A program made the position numbers and the translations under genes. The notes beneath the pieces were generated by a model. It was not told the DNA's origin. It saw only the letters and a program-made list of their open reading frames with translations, and searched no databases. Of a stretch of DNA of 64,000 bases, positions 19,631 through 26,871 are shown piece by piece. Each line of letters opens with the position of its first letter. Positions within the stretch are counted from its first letter, which is position 1. The stretch lies in the NCBI RefSeq assembly GCF_030815855.1, contig NZ_JAUSXG010000001.1, positions 1,178,001 through 1,242,000 on the forward strand, in the 5' to 3' direction. Origin of the DNA: Variovorax paradoxus. GTDB lineage: Bacteria > Pseudomonadota > Gammaproteobacteria > Burkholderiales > Burkholderiaceae_C.

Positions 19631-20749
19631 TCACAGCGGCATGCTGGCGAGCGCGGCCATGTCGTCGCGCACGGCGCCTTCGTGGACCGGCGCCGGTTCC
19701 CGCGCAGCCGGCGGTTTGGCACCCGGGCCGAGAGCACGCGCGTCGGCTTCGGCCCAGGCGAGGCGCACTGCATCGCCCGGCGCATGGGGGATCGCAAGAA
19801 AGGCGGCTTCACCGAGCAGCACCGAGACGTTGCCGCGGTTCGGCGCGGCGTCTTGCAGCGCGAGGCCGAGCAACACGTAGGTGCCCTGGTATTCGACGTC
19901 GGTCACCGTCGCGGCCAGGCCACCGGGGGCGCCGGTGCCCGACGACGGGATGATCCGCATGTGGTCGTTGCGCACCGCAATCGGGCCGGCCGGCGTGTCG
20001 AACACGTTGTGGCCGCCCATGAAGCGCGCCACGAATTCGTTTGCAGGGCGGTTGTAGACCTGGTGCGGCGAGCCGACCTGTTCGATCACGCCGTGGTTCA
20101 TCACCACCATGGTGTCGGCCAGCGCCATGGCTTCTTCCTGCGAATGCGTCACGTGAACGAAAGTCAGCCCCAGTTCCTTCTGCCAGCGCCGCAACTCGGC
20201 GCGCATCTGAATGCGCAGGAACGGATCGAGCGCCGACAGCGGCTCGTCGAGCAGCAGCACGCGCGGCTCGGTAATGAGCGCGCGCGCCAGCGCCACACGC
20301 TGCTGCTGGCCGCCGGAAAGTTCACCGGGCTTGCGTTCGGCCAGGTGGCCCATCGCCACGCGCTCCAGCAGGTCGCGTGCGCGCTTCTGGCGTTCGGCCT
20401 TGCCGACGCCTTTCATCTTGAGGCTGAAGGCCACGTTGTCCGTCGCCGACAGGTGCGGAAACAGCGCGAAGCTCTGGAACATCATCGCGGTGCCGCGCGC
20501 GGCCGCGGGCAGGTTCGTGATGTTGCGGTTGTCCAGCAGGATGTCGCCACTGGTGACCGACTCGTGGCCCGCAATCATGCGCAGCGTGGTGCTCTTGCCG
20601 CAGCCCGAGGGACCCAGCAGGCAGCAGTAGCTGCCGCTGGCAATGCGCAGGTCGATCTGGTCGACGGCGGCGGGCGTGCCCGCGGCGTAGCGCTTGCTCA
20701 GCGCAACGATCTCGACAGCGGCGGGCGGGGGCGCGGCGACGGCGGTCAT
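19631..20749 (-). CDS. PotA-type ABC transporter ATP-binding protein
   Basis: A 372-residue ATPase with Walker A GPSGCGKST at residues 46-54, signature LSGGQQQRVALARAL, Walker B ending DEPLSALD, and a C-terminal TOBE domain. It is the first gene of the minus-strand operon and energises the permeases at 17361 and 16146. The 172 bp between it and the cobA stop hold nothing I can identify. Confidence 0.92.
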   Translation of the reverse strand: MTAVAAPPPAAVEIVALSKRYAAGTPAAVDQIDLRIASGSYCCLLGPSGCGKSTTLRMIAGHESVTSGDILLDNRNITNLPAAARGTAMMFQSFALFPHLSATDNVAFSLKMKGVGKAERQKRARDLLERVAMGHLAERKPGELSGGQQQRVALARALITEPRVLLLDEPLSALDPFLRIQMRAELRRWQKELGLTFVHVTHSQEEAMALADTMVVMNHGVIEQVGSPHQVYNRPANEFVARFMGGHNVFDTPAGPIAVRNDHMRIIPSSGTGAPGGLAATVTDVEYQGTYVLLGLALQDAAPNRGNVSVLLGEAAFLAIPHAPGDAVRLAWAEADARALGPGAKPPAAREPAPVHEGAVRDDMAALASMPL

Positions 20750-20921
20750 TGGCCGGGGGCGCGGGGCGCGGAAAACGATCGGAAAACGAGCATGCTGGCG
20801 TTAAGCACGCTCCATGCCACATGGGTGCAGAAGCGCCCTATGTGGGCCCGCGAAAAACCCGAGCCCAGCAGGTCTTACTTGGAGAACAGCCCGGGCCTGC
20901 CGAGCCTTCTCTTCCGGCGGC

Positions 20922-21734
20922 TCAGGTGCCGAACCAGCCGGCGTCCGAATCCACCGGCAATGCCGCCGCGGCCAGCCCGCGCAGCACATCGCCCACGACG
21001 ATGACCGCGGGGCTCGCGAGTCCGGCGTCGGCAATGCAGGCTTGCAGCCGGTCGAGCGTGGCCGTGACGTGCCGCTGCTGCGGCAGGCTCGCGTGCTGGA
21101 TGACTGCCACTGGCGTGTCGCCAGGCAGGCCCTGCAGCAGTTCGCGCTCGATGTGGCCCGCGCCCGCCACACCCATGTAGATCACCAGCGTGAGCCGTGC
21201 GCTGTGCGCGGTGGCGGCCAGCGCGCGCCAGGCGGTGGCGTCTTCATGCGCACTGGCGCCCGTCTTGGCGTGGCCGGTGACGAACACCACGCCCTGGGCA
21301 TGGTCGCGGTGGGTCAGCGGTACGCCGAGCGAAGTCACCGCGGCAAGGCCGGCGGTAATGCCGTTGATCACCGTGCACTCGATGCCGGCTTCGCGCAGGT
21401 GCTCGACCTCTTCGCCGCCGCGGCCGAAGATGAACGGGTCGCCGCCCTTGAGCCGGACCACCGTTTCGCCTTCGCGCACCGCGGTGATCATGAGCCGTTC
21501 GATGAACGCCTGCGGCGTGCTCTTGCAGCCGCCGCGCTTGCCCACGTGCACGATGCGCGCGCCGGGCCGGGCATAGGAGGCGAGGATGCTTTCGCTCACG
21601 AGGTCGTCCACCAGCAGCACGGTCGCGGCCTGGATCGCCTTCACGGCCTTGATCGTCAGCAATTCGGGGTCGCCGGGGCCGGCACCCACCAGCGTGCAGC
21701 TTCCGGCGGTGAATGAGGATGTGAGTGCGTTCAT
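20922..21734 (-). CDS. cobA: Uroporphyrinogen-III C-methyltransferase
   Basis: A 270-residue SAM-dependent enzyme with the family motifs VGAGPGDPELLT near the N-terminus and VRLKGGDPFIFGRGGEE. It methylates uroporphyrinogen III at C2 and C7 to precorrin-2, the precursor of siroheme. NirB needs siroheme, which explains its place at the end of the nirB-nirD-nasA operon. It lacks the dehydrogenase/chelatase half of CysG, so that step must be encoded elsewhere. Overlaps ybiB by four bases. Confidence 0.93.
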   Translation of the reverse strand: MNALTSSFTAGSCTLVGAGPGDPELLTIKAVKAIQAATVLLVDDLVSESILASYARPGARIVHVGKRGGCKSTPQAFIERLMITAVREGETVVRLKGGDPFIFGRGGEEVEHLREAGIECTVINGITAGLAAVTSLGVPLTHRDHAQGVVFVTGHAKTGASAHEDATAWRALAATAHSARLTLVIYMGVAGAGHIERELLQGLPGDTPVAVIQHASLPQQRHVTATLDRLQACIADAGLASPAVIVVGDVLRGLAAAALPVDSDAGWFGT

Positions 21735-22636
21735 GCGTGGGCTGCCAGTTGCGTGATGTGCCTGACCTGCGTGGCGATGGCTTCGGGCACGGGAAGCTCG
21801 CCGTTCAATACACGGCGCGTGTAGTCGGCCGTGGTCGCGACGTCGATCTCTTTGGGCAGGCCCGGCACCTCGTTCGATGTGCCAGCGGCCTGGGCCTGCA
21901 ACTCGCTGCGCACGCCGCGCACGAAGCCGTCGATCTGTGCGGTGCGGCGCGGGTCGGACACCACTTCGCCTTCGAGGCCGCGCGAGAGCAGGGCGGTCAT
22001 GCCCATGAGCTCGAAGGTTTCGGCCATGGTGCGCGCATATTCCGGATGCGTATAGCTTGCCACGACCACAGAGGGGCCAGTGGTCGGCTGCATCAGCTTG
22101 ACCACGCTGTGGCCGGGGTTGCGCAGGCCCACCACACGGCGCACGTCGAGCAGCCGCTTGAGTGCAGGGTTGAGCAGTTCGGTCGGCGCAAAGCCAACCT
22201 CGCCGGACGGGATTTTTCGGATGGCTGTGAGCATCGGTATGTCCAGTGCCTCCAGCACGTTCGATGCCAACACGCGCGAGGTTTCGGTGGCGCTGCCGTG
22301 CACCAGCACCGGCAAGCCTTCGCGGGCGAGCAGCAGCGCAAGCAGCGGCGTGAGCACCGGCAGTTTGCGCGCGCCGTTGTAGCTCGGCAGCACGATGAGC
22401 GGGCGGTCAGCAGGAGGCAGGCGGTTGAGCCGCTCATGCGTCGCATCGAGGAAGCCCGCCATCTCTTCGGGCGTTTCGCCCTTGATGCGCATGGCCAGGC
22501 AAAAGCCGCCGATTTCGAGGTCGGTGACGGTGCCGTCCAGCACCTGGCCGAACAGGTCGGTGGCCTGTTCGCGCGTCAGCGGCTTGGCGCCTCGCGCGCC
22601 GCGGCCGATTTCCTTGATGTATTGGCTGATTCCCAT
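21731..22636 (-). CDS. ybiB: YbiB-type DNA-binding protein (TrpD2 fold)
   Basis: A 301-residue protein resembling anthranilate phosphoribosyltransferase (ALLLAREGLPVLVHGSATET; GLRNPGHSVVKLMQP) but of the YbiB/TrpD2 branch, which binds nucleic acid rather than making tryptophan. In E. coli ybiB is a LexA-linked gene. It lies between nasA and cobA and overlaps cobA by four bases, so it is expressed with nitrate assimilation genes; its function there is unclear. Confidence 0.85.
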   Translation of the reverse strand: MGISQYIKEIGRGARGAKPLTREQATDLFGQVLDGTVTDLEIGGFCLAMRIKGETPEEMAGFLDATHERLNRLPPADRPLIVLPSYNGARKLPVLTPLLALLLAREGLPVLVHGSATETSRVLASNVLEALDIPMLTAIRKIPSGEVGFAPTELLNPALKRLLDVRRVVGLRNPGHSVVKLMQPTTGPSVVVASYTHPEYARTMAETFELMGMTALLSRGLEGEVVSDPRRTAQIDGFVRGVRSELQAQAAGTSNEVPGLPKEIDVATTADYTRRVLNGELPVPEAIATQVRHITQLAAHA

Positions 22637-22695
22637 GGGTGCCCCGATTGTCCCGCAATGCTTATGCCGGAATGCAAGGCGGCTTATGCCTCTGT

Positions 22696-22802
22696 CTTGT
22701 CCCTTCCCCTTCCGGGGGAAGGTCGGGATTGGGGGCAGGCAGAGCGCTCAATGGATGCGCCGCTTGCCCCTACCCCAGCCCTCCTCCGGCGGGGGAGGGA
22801 GC
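22696..22802. repeat. Dispersed palindromic repeat (CCCTCC/GGGAGGG type)
   Basis: The gap between nasA and ybiB contains two hairpins (CTTCCCC/GGGGAAG and CCCTCC/GGGAGG) around a GGGATTGGGGGCAGG / CTTGCCCCTACCCCAGC inverted pair. Its minus strand (GGAGGGCTGGGGTAGGGG) closely matches the copy at 35671-35765 (GAGAGGGCTGGGGTGAGGGG), so the two belong to one family. Confidence 0.7.
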
Positions 22803-22813
22803 AAGACGGGGAG

Positions 22814-25609
22814 TCATGGGGCTTCCGCCATTGCCTCGGAAGGCGTCGCCCGGACCATGCGCTTGAGCTCCGGCAGGCAGGAGCCGCAGTTGGTGCCGCA
22901 TTTCAGCGTGCCCTGCAGCGAAGCCAGCCGTTCTTCGGGCGTGCCGTTGCAGCGGCCCAGCTCGGCCCGGATCGCCAGGTCGGTCACGTTGAAGCAGGTG
23001 CAGATCGGCTGCCCGCGGGACTGCACCGCCACCGGCGCGCGGGCGCCCGGGGACAGTAGCAAACGGCCATAGGTTTGCGCTGGAATTTCTTCGCGCAGCA
23101 GGGTGCCGATCCAGGCTTCGGCACTCGTATCGCCGCCCAGCAAAAAGGCTTCGAGGCCGGCGTTGCCGTCGGCGCGCCGCACCAGCCGCGCCACGCGGCG
23201 CTGGCCGCGCCGCTGGTCGGCGTAGCGCAGGGCGTCGCTGCCGCGCAGGCCGAGCAGGCCTTCGATCCGGTCGATGAGCTCGTCGGCCGGCGCGTCGTGC
23301 GCGGCGGCGCGGAACAGGATGCCGCTGCGTTCTTCGCCCGGCGTATTGCCCGAGAACGGCACGCAGGTGGCAAACGGAAACATCGCCATCAGCGGCTTGA
23401 GCGCCTGGTGCGCGGCCAGCGCCGCGTCGGGCGGCAGCCAGGCCATCGCGAGCAGCGACCACGGCAACTCGGCCTTGAGGATCTTGACCGGCGTGTGCTT
23501 GAGCTCCGGCTGCTTCGAGGTGGGGCAGTAGGCCGACGTGGTCAACGCGTTGATGCCCGCCAGCGGCGTGCCGGTCGACGAGCAGCCGCTCAGGTATTCC
23601 TCGCCCCAGTGCATGGCGACGAAAGCCTGGCTCAGTCCGATCTCGGCGCTGGCGCGGGCGGGCAGCAGGATGGAGCCGCGCTTGGAGGTGAGGTGCACCA
23701 GGTCGCCGTCTTTCAGTTGCCGGCGCGCCATGTCTTGCGCATTCATCTGCACCACCGGCTCGGCCACATGGCCGAACAGGCGGCCGACCGTGCCGGTGCG
23801 GCTCATGCCGTGCCACTGGTCGCGCAAACGGCCCGTGTTGAGCGAGAACGGATAGCGTGCCTCGCGCGCCTCGGCCACCGGCTTGTAGACCGTGTCGACG
23901 AAGCGCGCGCGGCCGTCCGGCGTGGGGAAAACGCCGTCTTCGTAGAGGCGGACGCGGCCGGTGGTTTCGCCTTCCTTCAGCGGCCATTGCTGGGGGCCGG
24001 CCGTGTCGAGCATGGCGTAGCTCATGCCGGTGATGTCGAGATCGCGGCCCCGCGTCGATTCGCGGTGCTCGTTCCACACCCGTTCGGCGGAGTCGTATGG
24101 AAACAGCGTGGCCGGGCGGCCGAGCCGCTGTTCGAGCCGGCGCGCGAAATCGACGGCAATCGACCAGTCGTGGCGCGCCTCGCCCGGTGCCGTCACCGCG
24201 GGGCGCACGCGCGAGATGCGGCGCTCGCTGTTGGTCACGGTGCCTTCCTTCTCGCCCCAGGTGGTGGCTGGCAGCAGCAGGTCGGCGAAGGCGCAGGTCG
24301 AGGTGGTCGAAAAAGCCTCCTGCACCACGACGAATTCGGCGCGCTCAAGGGCGCGGCGTACCGTCGCCTGGTCGGGCATCGACTGGGCCGGATTGGTGCA
24401 GGCAATCCACAGCGCGCGGATCTCGCCATCGGCCGCGGCCTGGAACATCTCGACTGCGGTCTTGCCGGGCTTCTCGGGGACCGAGGGCAGGTTCCACAGC
24501 GCCGCCACTTCCGCGCGATGCACAGGGTTGGCCAGGTCGCGGTGCGCGCTCAGCAGGTTGGCCAGGCCGCCCACTTCACGCCCGCCCATCGCATTGGGCT
24601 GGCCGGTGAGCGAGAACGGGCCCGCGCCAGGCTTGCCGATCTGGCCGGTCGCAAGGTGCAGGTTGATCAGCGCCGCGTTCTTCGCGGTGCCGCTCGACGA
24701 CTGGTTGAGGCCCTGGCAGTAGAGGCTCAGCGTGGCGGGCGAGGTCGCGAACATGCGCGCCGCGGTGAGCAGGTCGTCCTTCGAGATGCCGCAGATCTGC
24801 GCCACCTTGTCGGGCGTGCATTCGCGCACCGTGGTCTTCAGTGCGTCGAAGCCGCTGGTGTGGGCGGCGATGTAGCGGTTGTCGATCCAGCCTTCCCACA
24901 GCATCAGGTGCAGCATGCCGTTGAACAGCATGACGTCGGTGCCGGGCTGGATGGGCAGGAACAGGTCGGCGATTTCCACCGTGTCGGTGCGGCGCGGATC
25001 GGCCACGATGATCTTCAGTTCGGGGTTGGCGGCCTTCGCGTCCTCGATGCGGCGAAACAGAATGGGGTGCGCCCACGCGGCATTGCTGCCCACGATGAAA
25101 AGGCAGCTCGCGTGCTTCAGGTCGTCATAGCAGGCCGGCGGCGCATCGGCGCCCAGCGTCTGCTTGTAGCCGGCCACCGCGCTGCTCATGCACAGGCGCG
25201 AGTTGGTGTCGATGTTGTTGGTGCCGATCAGCCCCTTGGCGAGCTTGTTGAAGACGTAGTAGTCCTCGGTCAGTAGCTGGCCCGAGACATAGAAGCCCAC
25301 GGCGTCGGGGCCATGGTCGCGGATGACTTGCGCGAACTTGTCGACCGCGCCGTCGAGCGCGCCGTCCCACGCGATGGGCATCGGCTCGGCACCGCGCGCG
25401 GCGCGCCGCATCGGCTGCAGCAGCCGTGTCTGGCGCGTGACCGTGGCCGTGGCCGTGAGGTGCAGTGTCGAGCCCTTGGTGCAAAGGCGCCCGAAGTTGG
25501 CCGGGTGGTCGGGGTCTCCGCGCACGCCGGTAATCTGCGCGCCGTCGGACTCGATGATCACACCGCAGCCCACGCCGCAGTAGGGGCAGGTGGAGCGAGT
25601 TTCTTCCAT
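22814..25609 (-). CDS. nasA: Assimilatory nitrate reductase, large catalytic subunit
   Basis: A 931-residue cytoplasmic molybdoenzyme that reduces nitrate to nitrite. The N-terminal [4Fe-4S] ligands are Cys8, Cys11, Cys15 and Cys43 (CPYCGVGCG ... GRLCTKG). The central region is the molybdopterin-guanine-dinucleotide fold. The C-terminal 60 residues are a BFD-like [2Fe-2S] domain (CTCFNVTD ... CGTNCGSCLPELKRM), as in Klebsiella NasA. No NasC-type reductase subunit is encoded nearby, so the electron donor is not local. It follows nirD by 23 bp. Confidence 0.95.
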   Translation of the reverse strand: MEETRSTCPYCGVGCGVIIESDGAQITGVRGDPDHPANFGRLCTKGSTLHLTATATVTRQTRLLQPMRRAARGAEPMPIAWDGALDGAVDKFAQVIRDHGPDAVGFYVSGQLLTEDYYVFNKLAKGLIGTNNIDTNSRLCMSSAVAGYKQTLGADAPPACYDDLKHASCLFIVGSNAAWAHPILFRRIEDAKAANPELKIIVADPRRTDTVEIADLFLPIQPGTDVMLFNGMLHLMLWEGWIDNRYIAAHTSGFDALKTTVRECTPDKVAQICGISKDDLLTAARMFATSPATLSLYCQGLNQSSSGTAKNAALINLHLATGQIGKPGAGPFSLTGQPNAMGGREVGGLANLLSAHRDLANPVHRAEVAALWNLPSVPEKPGKTAVEMFQAAADGEIRALWIACTNPAQSMPDQATVRRALERAEFVVVQEAFSTTSTCAFADLLLPATTWGEKEGTVTNSERRISRVRPAVTAPGEARHDWSIAVDFARRLEQRLGRPATLFPYDSAERVWNEHRESTRGRDLDITGMSYAMLDTAGPQQWPLKEGETTGRVRLYEDGVFPTPDGRARFVDTVYKPVAEAREARYPFSLNTGRLRDQWHGMSRTGTVGRLFGHVAEPVVQMNAQDMARRQLKDGDLVHLTSKRGSILLPARASAEIGLSQAFVAMHWGEEYLSGCSSTGTPLAGINALTTSAYCPTSKQPELKHTPVKILKAELPWSLLAMAWLPPDAALAAHQALKPLMAMFPFATCVPFSGNTPGEERSGILFRAAAHDAPADELIDRIEGLLGLRGSDALRYADQRRGQRRVARLVRRADGNAGLEAFLLGGDTSAEAWIGTLLREEIPAQTYGRLLLSPGARAPVAVQSRGQPICTCFNVTDLAIRAELGRCNGTPEERLASLQGTLKCGTNCGSCLPELKRMVRATPSEAMAEAP

Positions 25610-25632
25610 GGGTCGTGCCTTCGTTTTTGCGG

Positions 25633-26058
25633 CTAGCTGCCGTGCGGCGCCTGCACGTCGAAGGTCTCGTCGCCCAGCTTGCCGGCCGTTGCGGCGCCGG
25701 GGCCTGCGCGAGGCGGGGCCAGGTCGATGGCATGCGTCTTGAGTTCTTCCGCATCCAGGTGCACCACGCCTTCAGTCACCTTCACCGCGAACTTCGGCGT
25801 GCAGCCTTCGTCGGGCGATTTGGCGCATCCGTCGTCCAGGCCGATGGCCCAGTTGTGCAGCGGGCACGCCACGCTGGTGCCGAACACGATGCCCTGGCTC
25901 AGAGGCCCACCTTTGTGCGGGCAGCGGTCGAGCAGAGCGAACACCTGGTCCTCTGAATTGCGGAACACGGCGACGGCCACGCCCACGGGGCGCGCCACGC
26001 GGCGGGCGCCCAGCACGGGGATGTCGTCGATGCGGCAGATGGCTTTCCATTCGCTCAT
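25633..26058 (-). CDS. nirD: NADH-dependent nitrite reductase small subunit
   Basis: A 141-residue protein with a Rieske-type fold; the [2Fe-2S] ligands are present as CPHKGG and CPLHNW, although many NirD proteins lack them. NirD supports NirB in reducing nitrite to ammonium. A C-terminal extension of about 30 residues (rich in Ala, Pro, Gly) goes beyond the Rieske domain. It is separated from nirB by the P-box protein gene, 10 bp upstream. Confidence 0.92.
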   Translation of the reverse strand: MSEWKAICRIDDIPVLGARRVARPVGVAVAVFRNSEDQVFALLDRCPHKGGPLSQGIVFGTSVACPLHNWAIGLDDGCAKSPDEGCTPKFAVKVTEGVVHLDAEELKTHAIDLAPPRAGPGAATAGKLGDETFDVQAPHGS

Positions 26059-26068
26059 GGTGGGGTCT

Positions 26069-26848
26069 CTAGGTTTTGAGGTCGGAATACAGGCCGGTCA
26101 CGCGGTCCATGATGGCGAGCAGGTTCTCGCTGGTCACGAACACGTCGGACATGAGGGCGGGCGAGGCACCCGCGCCTTCGAGGCGTTGGAGCCCGCGATT
26201 GAAGAACATCCATTGGGCATCGGCCAGTACCAGCTCTTGCCGGATCTGCGGAGTGGCTTCCGGCGCACCGCGCAGGATTTCGAGCGCGGCCAGGAATTCG
26301 GCGCGCGACTTGGCGATCTCGGCCGTGCTGCCAACCGCGTCGATCTGCATCGCGCCGGCCAGGTAGAACTTAGCCATGCGCTGCGACAGCATGCGCTGCC
26401 GCCCCGCGATGTTGACCAGCCGGCCCACGGGCTTGCCCGAAGCGGCTTCGTACTGCGTGGTGCCCTGGTTCGCGAGTGCGAGCACGGCGGCATCGAGCTT
26501 GACCACCTTGGCGGCCTCTTCCTTGTTGGGCTCCATGCCCATGAGCTCGCGCTTGAAGTCGCCCCAGGCGCCGCCGAGCGTGTCGTAGGTGCCGCGGATG
26601 GCCGGGCTCGGCGCAAAGGCCTTGAGCTCGCCCAGTTGCTTTTCGAACAGCGCAATCGACTTGTCGAGCACCTGCTGCGCATTGCGCGTTTCCACGTTCT
26701 GCACGAGCGCCAGGTAGGCCTTGCTCGCGCGCTGCGACAGCATGCGCAGGCGCCCCGCCTTGTTGATGGCGTCGTTGAGGTCGGCCACCTGCGCGCGGGC
26801 ACCCGCCGCGGCCAGCGCGGAAGAAGCGATGAAGAGTCGTCTTTTCAA
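26069..26848 (-). CDS. Exported PilJ/NarX P-box-like protein without output domain
   Basis: A 259-residue protein made of a signal peptide (LKRRLFIASSALAAAGARAQ) and two copies of the type IV pili MCP N-terminal motif: DAINKAGRLRMLSQR at residues 26-40 and LVNIAGRQRMLSQR at about 144-157. The first resembles the periplasmic P-box by which NarX binds nitrate. No membrane anchor after the signal, no kinase, HAMP or other output domain. The TTG at 26848 is chosen because GGAG lies 9 bases upstream; a GTG at 26875 overlapping the nirB stop is the alternative. Likely a periplasmic nitrate/nitrite-binding partner (inference). Confidence 0.75.
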   Translation of the reverse strand: MKRRLFIASSALAAAGARAQVADLNDAINKAGRLRMLSQRASKAYLALVQNVETRNAQQVLDKSIALFEKQLGELKAFAPSPAIRGTYDTLGGAWGDFKRELMGMEPNKEEAAKVVKLDAAVLALANQGTTQYEAASGKPVGRLVNIAGRQRMLSQRMAKFYLAGAMQIDAVGSTAEIAKSRAEFLAALEILRGAPEATPQIRQELVLADAQWMFFNRGLQRLEGAGASPALMSDVFVTSENLLAIMDRVTGLYSDLKT

Positions 26849-26871
26849 ACCGGTTTTCTCCGCTTTTCCAC

